Positions 8,138 to 18,023 of a stretch of DNA of 41,760 bases are shown piece by piece. A program made the translations under genes and the position numbers. This DNA comes from Actinomycetes bacterium. GTDB lineage: Bacteria; Actinomycetota; Actinomycetes; Propionibacteriales; Propionibacteriaceae. A model generated the notes under the pieces. It saw only the letters and a list, made by a program, of their open reading frames with translations. It had not been told where the DNA came from and made no database searches. The stretch's first letter is position 1, and every line of letters begins with the position of its first letter. Where the stretch lies: assembly GCA_030426725.1 (NCBI GenBank), contig JAUHXZ010000018.1, forward strand, positions 1-41,760. The letters are read 5' to 3'.

Positions 8138-9429
8138 CAGTGGCTCTTCACGAAGTGCATGCCGTCGGCGGCAGGCGCACGGACCCTGCCGACGAGGCCG
8201 GCGACGGCGACGATGGTCGCCAGGTACGGCAGCATCTCGATGAACTCGCTGGGGATGGGCAGCTGCATCAGTTTCGTGGTTTGCGCCAACGCGCGGGCGA
8301 AGCCGAAGAACAGCGCCATGAGGGCGGCGAGGATGGGGTTCCAGCGGCCCATGATCACGGCCGCGAGGGCGATGAACCCGTTGCCGGCGGTGGGGTTGTT
8401 GTCCTGGAAAGCCCCCACCGAGCCGATGGTGAAGTAGGCGCCGCCCAGGCCGGCGAACAGACCACCGAGCAGCACGGACGAGGCCTTGGTCCAGATGACG
8501 TTGATGCCGACGGTGTCCGCCGCGTGGGGATGTTCGCCGACCGAGCGGACGCGCAGGCCCCAGGTGGTGCGGAACAGCAGGAACGCCACGACCGGTATCG
8601 ACACGATCCCGAGGTAGGTCAGCGCCGTCTGCTCGAACAGGATCGGCCCGAGGAACGGGATCGAGCTCAGGCCCGGGATGGCCCAGTCCTGCATGGGCTG
8701 GACGCTACCGAAGGCCGCCGGATCCGCGGTGACCAGCTGCTGGTAGATGAAGCCGGTGAGGCCGGTGGCCAACAGGTTGACCACGACGCCGATGATGACG
8801 TGCTCGACCAGGTACTTGAGGGCGAACACCGCGAGGACCGCGGCCATCATGGCGCCCGCGAGCGCCGCCGCGATCAGGCCCGCGACGAACGACTGGGTCA
8901 GGGAGTAGCTGATCGACGCCGCGAAGGCGGCGGTGAGAAACATGCCCTCGATGGCGATGTTGACCACACCGGCCCGCTCGGAGAGCACGCCCGCCAGAAC
9001 GCCGAACAACAGCGGCGTGGCGTACTCCAGCGTCAGGTTGAACTGGCTGGTCAGAGTGAACGGCAGCGTCGAGCTCGCGGCGGCCCACACGATGAAGCCG
9101 ACGACCACGCCCAGCCCCGCGAGGGCTCCCGCGGTGGTCCGCACCCGGCCCTGGATGGAGTTGGTGAGGAACCCGATGCCCGCGGCGAGCACCACGACGG
9201 CGCACACCAGGATGGTCGCCGTCCCCGGCACCTCGATGGTCGGCAGCTGAACGTCGGCGAACGCGTCGGACAGTGCGATGAGACCTGACTTGTCGACGGT
9301 GAACGCCATCCAGACGAGGAGTGCACCGACCACCGTGATGAGGCCGCCGGTGGTCATCCGCTGCGTACGGCGCTCCGGCGACTCGACGGTGGCGTGCGCG
9401 GTGGTGGTGGGGATGATGTCGACGCTCAC
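8137..9429 (-). CDS. Nucleoside ABC transporter permease, second subunit (BPD_transp_2 type)
   Basis: A 430-residue polytopic inner-membrane protein of the branched-chain amino acid/nucleoside permease family (LivH/RbsC-like). The family core is visible as SERAGVVNIAIEGMF, then a GANVIWTK-like loop (GINVIWTKASSV), a GLGGAYFTIG segment and a late GFIALAAVIMGRW stretch. The N-terminal 130 residues add extra membrane segments, as in NupQ/YufQ-type partners. The GTG start overlaps the previous permease stop as GTGA, and its own stop touches the cdd start. It would pair with the permease at 9426-10613 to form the channel. Confidence 0.92.
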   Translation of the reverse strand: MSVDIIPTTTAHATVESPERRTQRMTTGGLITVVGALLVWMAFTVDKSGLIALSDAFADVQLPTIEVPGTATILVCAVVVLAAGIGFLTNSIQGRVRTTAGALAGLGVVVGFIVWAAASSTLPFTLTSQFNLTLEYATPLLFGVLAGVLSERAGVVNIAIEGMFLTAAFAASISYSLTQSFVAGLIAAALAGAMMAAVLAVFALKYLVEHVIIGVVVNLLATGLTGFIYQQLVTADPAAFGSVQPMQDWAIPGLSSIPFLGPILFEQTALTYLGIVSIPVVAFLLFRTTWGLRVRSVGEHPHAADTVGINVIWTKASSVLLGGLFAGLGGAYFTIGSVGAFQDNNPTAGNGFIALAAVIMGRWNPILAALMALFFGFARALAQTTKLMQLPIPSEFIEMLPYLATIVAVAGLVGRVRAPAADGMHFVKSH

Positions 9430-10613
9430 GCTTCTGCCACCTTCGACGACGGGACGGACGGTTGCTTGGCCTTGCCTTCGCGCAGGAACGGCAACAGCGA
9501 GGTGACGAACGCGGGCGCCGCCACGAACAACACGATGAGGGCCTGGATCAGGTCGGTGAGCTGATCGGGCGTGCCGGCCATCGTCACCATCGTGCGGCGC
9601 GATGCCTTGAGCGCGCCGAACAGCAGGCCGGCGAAGATCACGCCCAGCGGGCGGGACCGGCCGAGCAGTGCAACGGTGATGGCGTCGAACCCGAGGGTGC
9701 CGATGATTGTGCCGGTCATCTGCGGCGGCGTGCCCGTGAGCAGCTCCGGGGCGGTGACCACGATGACGCCGGCGAAGCCCGCCAGGGCGCCCGCGAGCGC
9801 CATCGTCAGCATGGTCACGCGCGCGACGCTGGCGCCCGACGTCGCGGCCGCGCTGGGGTTGAGGCCGACGGCCTTGAGGTGGATGCCGAACTTGGTGCGC
9901 TCGAGGAGCCACCAGATGCCGACGGCCGCGAGGATGGCGAGCACGAAGCCCAGGTGCAGCCTCGTTCCGGCGATGCGCGGCATGGTCGCCGACCATTCGA
10001 GGACGGGCGAGATCGGGTCGACGCGCCCCGGGGCCTGGAAGGCCGGCTGCAGCATGAAGAACGCGAGGAGGCTGCCGGCGATGTAGTTCATCATGATCGT
10101 CACGATGACCTCGTGGGCGCCGGTACGAGCCTTGAGCACGCCGACGATGCCGCCCCAGATGGCGCCGGCAATGACGCCGACGACGATGACGAGCGGGAGG
10201 TGGATCACCAGCGGCAGGCCCTTGACGGTGAAGCCGACGAAGGCCCCGGTCAGTGCTCCGACCATCGCCTGGCCCTGGGCACCGATGTTGAACAGGCCGG
10301 CGCGGAACGCGACCGCGACCGCCAGACCGGCGCTGATCAGCGGCGCCGCCTCGGCAGTAGTGTCGGTGATCGCCACCCACGACCCCATCGATCCCACGTA
10401 CATGGCGTAGAAAGTGTCGGAGATCTTGCCCCACGTGGCCGCGAGCGCGTCACCCGGCTGGGCGAAGAAGTACGCCCAGGTGGCGGCCACCTCGGGATCG
10501 GTCGCGACCATGATGACGGAGCTCACGATGAACGCCAGCAGCAAGGAGGCGACGGTGATGATCAACGTGTTGACCCACTCGGGGCGCTTCTTCACGGACG
10601 TGGCTTCGCTCAT
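9426..10613 (-). CDS. Nucleoside ABC transporter permease, first subunit (BPD_transp_2 type)
   Basis: A 395-residue polytopic membrane protein. The family signatures are FRAGLFNIGAQGQ near residue 105, a HEVIVTIMMNYIA segment that usually contacts the ATPase, and a GFDAITVALLGR stretch toward the end. The order lipoprotein, ATPase, permease, permease matches the BmpA-NupABC and YufNOPQ systems. The ATG overlaps the ATPase stop as ATGA, and the stop overlaps the next start as GTGA, so the subunits are probably made in step. A Lys/Ser-rich cytosolic tail ends the protein. Confidence 0.92.
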   Translation of the reverse strand: MSEATSVKKRPEWVNTLIITVASLLLAFIVSSVIMVATDPEVAATWAYFFAQPGDALAATWGKISDTFYAMYVGSMGSWVAITDTTAEAAPLISAGLAVAVAFRAGLFNIGAQGQAMVGALTGAFVGFTVKGLPLVIHLPLVIVVGVIAGAIWGGIVGVLKARTGAHEVIVTIMMNYIAGSLLAFFMLQPAFQAPGRVDPISPVLEWSATMPRIAGTRLHLGFVLAILAAVGIWWLLERTKFGIHLKAVGLNPSAAATSGASVARVTMLTMALAGALAGFAGVIVVTAPELLTGTPPQMTGTIIGTLGFDAITVALLGRSRPLGVIFAGLLFGALKASRRTMVTMAGTPDQLTDLIQALIVLFVAAPAFVTSLLPFLREGKAKQPSVPSSKVAEA

Positions 10614-12172
10614 GCGTTGGCTCCCTCGATGGTGGCGACCGCCTCGTCGTAGCCGACCCCGGCCATCATGAGTCCGAGGACGTCGCGCGGGGTGTCCGGC
10701 GCGACGACGCCGACGACGCGTCCGCGGTACATGACGGCGATCCGATCGGCCAGCGACTCGACTTCGTCCAGTTCCGTCGACACGATCAGCACGGCGGTGC
10801 CGCGGTCCCGTTCCTCGACGATGCGCCCGTGCAGGAACTCGATGGCGCCGACGTCGACGCCGCGGGTGGGCTGGCTGGCGACGAGCACCGACAGGTCGCG
10901 TGACAACTCACGGGCCAGGACGACCTTCTGCTGGTTGCCACCGGAAAGCGACTTGACGGGCTGGGCGGCCGATCCGCTGGTGCGGATGTCGAACTCCTCG
11001 ATCCGCTCGTCGGCGTTCTCGGCGATCCGCTTGAGGTCGAGCGCGCCGCGGCGGCTGAACGCGTCGAGGTTGTTGAGGACGAGGTTCTCGGCGATCGAGA
11101 ACTCGCCGACGAAGCCGTCACGGTGCCGGTCCTCCGGCACGTACCCGAGGCCCGCCTTGATCGTGCCCGCGGGCTTCGACTGCGTGATGTCGGCGCCGTC
11201 GAGCTTGATCCGCCCGGAGACGGGCTGCATGGTGCCGAGAAGCGCCTCCGCCAGTTCGGTCTGCCCGTTGCCCTGAACGCCGGCGATGACAACGATCTCC
11301 CCCCCGCGGACCGTGAGGGACAGCCCGTCGACCGCGACCGCGCCCGATGGGCTCGCCACGGTGAGGTCGTCGATGACGAGACGCTCCCGGTCGGGTTCGG
11401 CGGGCTTCTTCTTGACGGTGAGGTCCACGGCGCGGCCCACCATCATGGACGCGAGATCCGCCTCCGACGTGTCGGGCTCCGCCTCCCCCACGACCGTTCC
11501 GCGACGGATCACCGTGATGTCGTCGGCCACCTCGCGGACCTCGCGCAGCTTGTGGGTGATGAAGATGATGGCACGTCCCTCGTCGCGCAGCGTGCGCATC
11601 ACCGACATCAACTCGGAGATCTCCTGCGGGGTGAGCACGGCGGTGGGCTCGTCGAAGATGAGGTAGGAGGCGTCGTGCGCTAGGGCCTTGAGGATCTCGA
11701 CGCGCTGCTGGATCCCGACGGGAAGGTCCCCGACGAGCGCGTCAGGGTCGACGTCGAGCTTGTAACGGGCGCTGAGGTCGCGCACGAGGGTCCGGGCGGA
11801 TGCGAGGTCGAGGACTCCGGCACGGCTGGGCTCGTGCCCGAGCACCATGTTCTCCGCCACTGTGAACACCGGGATGAGCATGAAATGCTGGTGCACCATG
11901 CCGATGCCGGCCGCCATGGCCTGCTTGGGGTTGGTGAGTTCGAGCCTCTTCTCCCCCAGCCGGATCTCGCCTTCATCGGGCTGCAGCAGGCCGAACAGGA
12001 TGTTCATCAGCGTCGACTTCCCGGCACCGTTCTCGCCGAGCAGGCAGTGGATCCTGCCGGGGACGGCATCGATGCTGATGGAGTCGTTGGCGGTGAGCGA
12101 GCCGAATCTCTTCGTGATGCCCTGCAACGACAGCACTGGCGCCGTCGGCTCCTTCGAGGCGGTCACTGACAC
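10610..12172 (-). CDS. Nucleoside ABC transporter ATP-binding protein (double NBD)
   Basis: A 520-residue protein with two fused ATP-binding domains, like RbsA/YufO. The first has Walker A GENGAGKS at residues 46-53 and a full Walker B ending LIFDEPTAVLTP. The second has a degenerate Walker A (GVQGNGQTE) but an intact signature (LSGGNQQK). This asymmetry is usual for the family. The GTG start at 12172 has AGGAGG 4 nt upstream. A strong hairpin lies between it and the lipoprotein gene, so read-through may set its level. It energises uptake by the two permeases that follow. Confidence 0.95.
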   Translation of the reverse strand: MSVTASKEPTAPVLSLQGITKRFGSLTANDSISIDAVPGRIHCLLGENGAGKSTLMNILFGLLQPDEGEIRLGEKRLELTNPKQAMAAGIGMVHQHFMLIPVFTVAENMVLGHEPSRAGVLDLASARTLVRDLSARYKLDVDPDALVGDLPVGIQQRVEILKALAHDASYLIFDEPTAVLTPQEISELMSVMRTLRDEGRAIIFITHKLREVREVADDITVIRRGTVVGEAEPDTSEADLASMMVGRAVDLTVKKKPAEPDRERLVIDDLTVASPSGAVAVDGLSLTVRGGEIVVIAGVQGNGQTELAEALLGTMQPVSGRIKLDGADITQSKPAGTIKAGLGYVPEDRHRDGFVGEFSIAENLVLNNLDAFSRRGALDLKRIAENADERIEEFDIRTSGSAAQPVKSLSGGNQQKVVLARELSRDLSVLVASQPTRGVDVGAIEFLHGRIVEERDRGTAVLIVSTELDEVESLADRIAVMYRGRVVGVVAPDTPRDVLGLMMAGVGYDEAVATIEGANA

Positions 12173-12237
12173 TGGTCCTCCTTCGCCTTGCCTGAGCGTG
12201 AACAGCGTATCGGGTGGGGGTAGGCAGGGTGGGAAAC

Positions 12238-12273
12238 GACGCGGGAGGGGCGCATGCGCACCCCTCCCGCGTC
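12238..12273 (-). terminator. Hairpin between bmp lipoprotein and ABC ATPase genes
   Basis: A perfect 13-bp GC-rich stem (12238-12250 with 12261-12273) has a 10-nt loop. It starts about 18 bp after the lipoprotein stop and is followed on the minus strand by GTTTCCC, a weak T-tract. It may act as a leaky terminator or 3' RNA stabiliser that leaves more binding protein than transporter, as in many binding-protein operons. Confidence 0.65.
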
Positions 12274-12291
12274 GAGAAACCTCTGTTCGGT

Positions 12292-13416
12292 TCAGCTGGG
12301 CTGGGCCGGGGAGGCGATGGTGATGTCGCCGGCGATGATGTCGGCCTTGATCTGCTCGAGCTCGGCCTTCAGCTCCTCGGGGACCTCGGAGTCGAAGTCG
12401 TGGAACGGGGCGAGGGAGACCCCGCCATTGTCCAGGGTGCCGACGTACGGGTCGGAGGAGAAGTTGCCGTCCATCGACGCCTTGATGGCCTCGTAGACCG
12501 CGACATCCATGCCCTTCTCCACGGAGGAGATGATCGACGCGCCGTACTCGCCGGCCGACTCGTAGCCGTCGGTGTCGACCCAGATCGCGTTGACCTTGCC
12601 GTCGGATTCCTGCGCGGCCTGGAGAGCGCCGAGGCCGGCCGGGCCGGCGACGGGAAGGATGATGTCCGCACCCTGGGCGATCAGCGTGCTGGCGGTGTTC
12701 TTGCCACCCGGGATGTCACCGAACGGGTTGTCACCGCCGACGAACTGGCCGTCCTGCGCCTCCTCGTCCCAGCCGATGAGCTGCACGTCGGCGCTCTTCT
12801 GCTCGTTGTAGTACTTGATGCCCTCGGCGAAGCCGTCCATGAAGATGGTCACGGTCGGGTAGTTGGCGCCGCCGAACGTGCCGACGGTGCCGGTCTCGGT
12901 CATTCCCGCGGCCAGGTAGCCGGCCATGAAGGCGGGCTCGGCCGTGTTGAAGATGAGACCCTTGGCGTTGTCGACGCCCTCGAAGGAGGAGTTGTCGACG
13001 ATCGCGAAGTCGACGTCGGGGTTCTGCTTGGCGGCCGCCTCGGTGGCGTTGGCCAGCGCGAAGCCGACCGTGACGATGATGTTGCAGTTGGCGTCGATCA
13101 TCGCCTGAACGTTGCCGGCGTACTCGCCCTCGGCGTTCGACTCGATCTCGTTGGTCTGGATACCGAACTCGTCCTTCGCCATCGTCATGCCCGCGTAGGC
13201 GGTCTCGTTGAAGGACTTATCATCGAAGCCGCCGGCATCGGAGACCATGCACGCGGTGAAGTCCGTGGTGGGGGCGGCCGCGGCCTCGGAGGTCGCCGAC
13301 GCGGAGTCGGTGGCCTCAGCGGAAGTAGGGGTGGTGCTCGGCGGCTCGGCGCAGCCGGCAAGGGTCAGAGCGGACGCCGCGGACAGCGCCAGCACGCTCA
13401 ACATGGACTTCTTCAC
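12292..13416 (-). CDS. BMP-family nucleoside-binding lipoprotein
   Basis: A 374-residue substrate-binding lipoprotein of the BMP/Med family, which binds purine or pyrimidine nucleosides for ABC import. The signal peptide ends in the lipobox LAGC, with C22 the lipidated residue, followed by a Ser/Thr/Ala-rich linker to about residue 50. The mature protein begins with ACMVSDAGGFDDKSFN, the classic BMP entry. A GGANYPTVTIFMDGF stretch follows in the middle. The frame is open far upstream. The GTG at 13416 is chosen because a perfect AGGAGG lies 7 nt before it and the signal peptide begins there. It is the first gene of the uptake operon. Confidence 0.95.
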   Translation of the reverse strand: MKKSMLSVLALSAASALTLAGCAEPPSTTPTSAEATDSASATSEAAAAPTTDFTACMVSDAGGFDDKSFNETAYAGMTMAKDEFGIQTNEIESNAEGEYAGNVQAMIDANCNIIVTVGFALANATEAAAKQNPDVDFAIVDNSSFEGVDNAKGLIFNTAEPAFMAGYLAAGMTETGTVGTFGGANYPTVTIFMDGFAEGIKYYNEQKSADVQLIGWDEEAQDGQFVGGDNPFGDIPGGKNTASTLIAQGADIILPVAGPAGLGALQAAQESDGKVNAIWVDTDGYESAGEYGASIISSVEKGMDVAVYEAIKASMDGNFSSDPYVGTLDNGGVSLAPFHDFDSEVPEELKAELEQIKADIIAGDITIASPAQPS

Positions 13417-13420
13417 GAAG

Positions 13421-13523
13421 GATCCTCCTGCACGATAATACGGGGCAACCCGACCATAGCCGCCCAGGCCCGCAACCCCCGAATCGGAAACTTGATCGTT
13501 ATAAATCCGCAACAATGCGGCGC
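13421..13523 (-). promoter_or_regulatory. Upstream region of the bmp nucleoside operon
   Basis: This 100-bp gap is the only AT-rich patch in the area. On the minus strand it holds TATTAT at 13435-13440, close to the ribosome site, and an upstream TTTATAAC stretch, either of which could be a -10. I cannot pair one with a convincing -35. The AGGAGG ribosome site is at 13424-13429. Confidence 0.35.
13507..13520 (-). terminator. Short hairpin with AT-rich tail after the phosphotransferase gene
   Basis: A 5-bp stem (CCGCA/TGCGG) with a 4-nt loop lies 4 bp past the stop at 13524 and is followed by ATTTATAA on the minus strand. The stem is short, so this is a weak call. The same bases may belong to the bmp promoter. 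Confidence 0.3.
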
Positions 13524-14741
13524 TCAGGACCGGCTCACCTGGCGCACCAGCGCCGCGGCGGACCGGACCATGCCCAGCGTCTGCTGGCGCCAGTCCACGT
13601 CCTGGCTCCGGTAGGGCCCGGTGGCGAGCGAGATCACCACGGCGGCGGCACGCAGCCTCAGTTCGACGGGGTCCACCCGCCGGTCGAAGACCGGGACCCA
13701 GCGCGCGAGCAGGTCCCTCACCTGCTCCGACTGGTCCGGGGACATGCGCTGGATGGTCGACAGGTGCCCGATCAGGCAGGCCAGGTCGTCGGCGCGCCGG
13801 CCGGGGCCGATCGTGTCCACGTCGAGGATCCCCACGATGCGTCCGCCCGACACGTGCACCTGTCCCTCGTGGAAGTCGCCGTGGGTGGGCTCGTCCCCGG
13901 GGGGGAGCCCCGCGAGGCCGGAGGTGATCCGGTCGGTCATCCATCGGAGCTCCTCCTCGAGGTCCGGGAGGGTGGCCGAGATGACGCCCGCGTAGTGGCC
14001 GACGGCGTCGGCCCACGGCGGCCTGCGTTCCAGCGACGCGACCTCCATCGGCATCGAGTCGAGCACATCGACGATCTCCTCGGCGCTGCAGGGGTCGCCG
14101 GGGTCGAAGAGCGCCTTCGCGAGCGCGGTCCCCGGGAGCCGGCGCAGCACGAGCAGGTGGTCGTCGGTGGCCAACGCCACCTCGGGAGCCGGGATACCGG
14201 CCCGCCGCAGCATCAGGTGGCGGGTGCGGACGCCGTCGAAGACGCGTTCGCGCAGCACCTTCACGTAGAGGACCTCGTGGGGATCGGAGACGTCGACGCG
14301 GACCACCGCGCGGCGACGGGGCCGGTACCCCACCATGGTGAGGTCGAGGTGCTCGGCCGACACCGGGCGCGACAGCACCGATCCGCGGTTGAGCGCCTCC
14401 GCCATCCGCTCGGGGAAGGCGGCGGTCGGCAGGCCCAGGAGGTCGGGATCGTGGGGGTAGAGCCACACGGCCACGCGTCGTCGGCCGTCGGCGAAGATTT
14501 CCGCGCGCGCGTCGGCCTCGGTCAGTTCCCCGGTGCGGGCACTGACGCCGAGCAGTTCGGTGCGCTCGCCGGCCACCCACTCGACGGTGGCCACGTAAGT
14601 CGCGGTGGTGGACTGGTGCGGCGTGGCGTCGACGTGGTCGAGAGACCACGACTTCAGCCGGCCCCCCTGGTGCTCGACCGCGGCCCGCAGCAGCGGCTCG
14701 ACCTTCGGGCCGGTGAGGAGGCCCAGGCCGTCGTCAGCCAT
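13524..14741 (-). CDS. Aminoglycoside phosphotransferase-family kinase
   Basis: A 405-residue protein with a kinase fold of the APH/choline kinase superfamily in its C-terminal half. The catalytic loop HGDFHEGQV is near residue 290, and the metal-binding DVDTIG follows about 20 residues later. A hinge-like LLVLRRLPGTAL stretch sits near 220. The first 145 residues form a separate region I do not recognise. Such proteins phosphorylate small molecules (sugars, choline, antibiotics), and the substrate cannot be told from sequence. The ATG overlaps the stop of the CNNM gene by 8 bp, so it is the last gene of the purU operon. There is no reason from context to think it gives drug resistance. Confidence 0.8.
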   Translation of the reverse strand: MADDGLGLLTGPKVEPLLRAAVEHQGGRLKSWSLDHVDATPHQSTTATYVATVEWVAGERTELLGVSARTGELTEADARAEIFADGRRRVAVWLYPHDPDLLGLPTAAFPERMAEALNRGSVLSRPVSAEHLDLTMVGYRPRRRAVVRVDVSDPHEVLYVKVLRERVFDGVRTRHLMLRRAGIPAPEVALATDDHLLVLRRLPGTALAKALFDPGDPCSAEEIVDVLDSMPMEVASLERRPPWADAVGHYAGVISATLPDLEEELRWMTDRITSGLAGLPPGDEPTHGDFHEGQVHVSGGRIVGILDVDTIGPGRRADDLACLIGHLSTIQRMSPDQSEQVRDLLARWVPVFDRRVDPVELRLRAAAVVISLATGPYRSQDVDWRQQTLGMVRSAAALVRQVSRS

Positions 14742-16053
14742 CCACCTCGCCCCCGGGTAGCGGTTCCCGACGGAGCGAGAACCAGGCGGCGCGGCGGCCG
14801 TCCATGTGGGTTGCCTCGAGGGTGAAGCGACCCACGGCCTCCTCGGGACCGGTGTCGCTGGCGAGGGTCACCGTGGCGGCGTCGCCGAGGCTGGGCAGCC
14901 GGCCGAGGACCGACATGAAGAAGCCCGCGACGGTGTCGTACGGGCCCTCCGGGATGACGAAGCCGGTGAGCTCGGCGAACTCCTCGATGGTGGTCAGCCC
15001 GTCGACCTCGTTGACGTGCTTCGGGGCCTCGCCGTCCTCGACGTCGTACTCGTCGTTGATGTCGCCGATGAGTTCCTCCATCAGGTCCTCCAAGGTGACG
15101 ATGCCGGCTGTTCCGCCGTACTCGTCGCGGACGACCGCGAGGTGCGAGCGCGCGGCCCGCATCGCGGTCAGCGCCCGCAGGATCCGGACCGTGTCAGGCA
15201 GGAACAGCACCTCGCGGGCCATGGACCGCACCTCGCCGTCGCGCCCCGCGCCCTCGAGGTCCATAAGGTCACGGACGTGCAGGAAGCCGATGATGCGGTC
15301 CGACGATCCGTCGGTGACGGGGTAGCGGGAGTGCGGGGCGCCGCGCACCTCGCGGTACGCGAGGTTGACGGGCATGTCGGCGGGGAGGAAGTCGACCTCG
15401 GTGCGCGGGACCATCACCTCGCGCAGGGTCCGCTCCCCCGCGTCGAACACCTCGTCGACGATGCGACGCTCCTCGGAACCCAGCGTCGATGAGCTGACCA
15501 CCATGGCGCGCAGTTCCTCGTCGGTGACCGCGTCGCGCGACTGCTTGGGGTCCCCGCCCAGGATCCGCACGAGGGCGTCGGTGGACACGCCCAGGAACCA
15601 GATGAGCGGCCGGGCCAGGGTTGCGATGCCGGAGACGAGCGGCGCGAGGGCCAGCGCGAAGCCCTCGGCCCGCTGCATGGCGAGCCGCTTGGCCGTCAGC
15701 TCCCCGACGACGATGGAGAAGTAGGAGATGATGACGGTGACGCCGACGAGCGACACGGTTCCCGCGACCTGCTCGGGCAGCCCGGCCTCCACCAGGTACG
15801 GGCTAACCGCGTCCGCGATCGTGGCGCCGCCGAACGCCGCCGACAGGAAGCCCGACACCGTGACGCCGATCTGCACGGCGGACAGGAACAGGTTGGGGTC
15901 CGAGGTGAGACGCTCGATCGCCCGGCCGCGCTTGCCCTTGGCGGCGAGGGCGCGCACCTGGCTCTCGCGCAGGGTCACGAGCGCCATCTCGGCGGCGGCG
16001 AAGGTGCCGCCCACCAGGATGAACAGCGCGATGAGTGCTATGTCGGTGGACAA
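14734..16053 (-). CDS. CNNM/CBS-domain transport protein (hemolysin C/CorC-type family)
   Basis: A 439-residue membrane protein. A CNNM (DUF21) domain with about four membrane segments covers residues 1-190, including a VGELTAKRLAMQ stretch. A CBS pair follows at about 200-335 (VMVPRTEVDFL and RDEYGGTAGIVTLEDLMEELIG). The last 90 residues are the CorC/HlyC domain. The family is tied to magnesium or cobalt efflux, and the name hemolysin is historical. No ATG precedes the first membrane segment closely. The TTG at 16053 is chosen because it begins the membrane domain and has GGAG and AGGA upstream. The frame is open further upstream, so this start is only probable. It sits 16 bp after purU. Confidence 0.88.
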   Translation of the reverse strand: MSTDIALIALFILVGGTFAAAEMALVTLRESQVRALAAKGKRGRAIERLTSDPNLFLSAVQIGVTVSGFLSAAFGGATIADAVSPYLVEAGLPEQVAGTVSLVGVTVIISYFSIVVGELTAKRLAMQRAEGFALALAPLVSGIATLARPLIWFLGVSTDALVRILGGDPKQSRDAVTDEELRAMVVSSSTLGSEERRIVDEVFDAGERTLREVMVPRTEVDFLPADMPVNLAYREVRGAPHSRYPVTDGSSDRIIGFLHVRDLMDLEGAGRDGEVRSMAREVLFLPDTVRILRALTAMRAARSHLAVVRDEYGGTAGIVTLEDLMEELIGDINDEYDVEDGEAPKHVNEVDGLTTIEEFAELTGFVIPEGPYDTVAGFFMSVLGRLPSLGDAATVTLASDTGPEEAVGRFTLEATHMDGRRAAWFSLRREPLPGGEVDG

Positions 16054-16069
16054 GGGCTCCAGGTCCTGC

Positions 16070-16909
16070 CTAGCGGAAGATGACGGTGCGGTCGCCGTCG
16101 ACGAGCACCCGGTGTTCGGCGAAGAGGTGCACGGCCTCGGCGAGGGTCTGCGACTCCTGCGCCTGACCCTTGCGGACGAGCTTCGCCACACTCATGGTGT
16201 GGTCGACGCGGGTGACGTTCTGCTCGATGATGGGCCCCTCGTCGAGGTCGCTCGTTACGAAGTGGGCTGTGGCGCCGATGAGCTTCACGCCGCGCGTGTG
16301 TGCCTGACGGTACGGGTTGGCCCCCTTGAAGCCGGGCAGGAACGAGTGGTGGATGTTGATGGCACGGCCCGCGAGGAACTCGCACAGTTCGGGGCTGAGG
16401 ATCTGCATGTAGCGGGCCAGCACCACCAGTTCCACGCCCTCCTCCTCGACGACGCGGCGCACCTCGGCCTCGAACTCGGCCTTGGTCTCAGGGGTGATGG
16501 TGCGGTGGGTGAACGGCACGCCGTAGAACTCGGCCATGGGCGCGAGGACGCCGTGGTTTGCCATGATGCCGACGATGTCGATCGGCAGGTCGCCGGCGTG
16601 CCAGCGGAAGAGCAGGTCGTTGACGGCGTGGCCGGCCTTGGACGCGAGGATCAGGGTCCGCGCGGGCCGGGTGGCGTCGTCGACCCGGTACCGGGCGCCG
16701 AAGCCCTCCGCGGCGGACGCGACGGCGCGCTCGAGCTCGTCGCACTGGGCGCCCTCGACCTCAACGCGGGTGAAGAAGTGTCCGGTGTCGGGCGAGGAGA
16801 ACTGCTGAAGTTCGGTGATGTTGCCGTGCGCGGCCACGATTCCGCCGGTGATCGCGTGCACGATGCCCGGCCGGTCCGGGCAGTCGAACGTGACGACGAG
16901 CTGATGCAT
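16070..16909 (-). CDS. purU: Formyltetrahydrofolate deformylase
   Basis: Hydrolyses 10-formyl-THF to formate and THF, balancing the one-carbon pool; 279 residues, full length. An ACT domain fills about residues 1-80 (VTFDCPDRPGIVHAIT), and the formyltransferase-like domain the rest. The catalytic triad is visible in INIHHSFLPGFKGANPY (Asn and His) and SDLDEGPIIEQ (Asp). TAGAGT ends 7 nt before the ATG, so transcription probably starts here without a leader. The membrane protein and kinase that follow are probably carried on the same message. Confidence 0.95.
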   Translation of the reverse strand: MHQLVVTFDCPDRPGIVHAITGGIVAAHGNITELQQFSSPDTGHFFTRVEVEGAQCDELERAVASAAEGFGARYRVDDATRPARTLILASKAGHAVNDLLFRWHAGDLPIDIVGIMANHGVLAPMAEFYGVPFTHRTITPETKAEFEAEVRRVVEEEGVELVVLARYMQILSPELCEFLAGRAINIHHSFLPGFKGANPYRQAHTRGVKLIGATAHFVTSDLDEGPIIEQNVTRVDHTMSVAKLVRKGQAQESQTLAEAVHLFAEHRVLVDGDRTVIFR

Positions 16910-16916
16910 GGAGTGA

Positions 16917-16922
16917 ACTCTA
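16917..16922 (-). promoter_or_regulatory. -10 hexamer TAGAGT for purU, leaderless geometry
   Basis: It ends 7 nt before the purU ATG at 16909 on the minus strand, just past the hairpin that follows mdh. Confidence 0.5.
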
Positions 16923-16936
16923 TCTGCTGGAACCAG

Positions 16937-16970
16937 CGGGACCCGCCCGCATAACGGCGGACGGGTCCCG
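16937..16970 (-). terminator. Terminator-like hairpin after mdh
   Basis: Stem 16937-16950 with 16957-16970 is 14 bp with one mismatch and a 6-nt loop, 20 bp past the mdh stop. No T-run follows, so it is a GC-rich hairpin without a tail, a type common in high-GC actinobacteria. It separates mdh from purU. Confidence 0.65.
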
Positions 16971-16990
16971 GAACGAGGTTGCGGGGAGAC

Positions 16991-17995
<1,005 letters not shown>

Positions 17996-17999
17996 TCAG

Positions 18000-18011
18000 A
18001 CGGATATCCGT
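18000..18011. promoter_or_regulatory. 12-bp perfect palindrome in the mdh leader
   Basis: ACGGATATCCGT is self-complementary with no loop, so it is a candidate protein-binding site rather than an RNA hairpin. It lies between the proposed mdh -10 and its ribosome site, where a bound repressor would block transcription. The regulator is unknown. Confidence 0.35.
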
Positions 18012-18023
18012 GTCTCTGCGTCG

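Noticed and set aside
13417..14649. Continuous open frame extending the BMP lipoprotein far upstream
   Set aside because: The extension is Arg/Pro-rich shadow of the phosphotransferase gene. The lipoprotein signal peptide and AGGAGG place the start at 13416.
13524..14741. Possible aminoglycoside resistance gene
   Set aside because: Only the general kinase catalytic loop is shared with resistance enzymes. The position in a housekeeping operon and the unusual N-terminal part argue against drug resistance.
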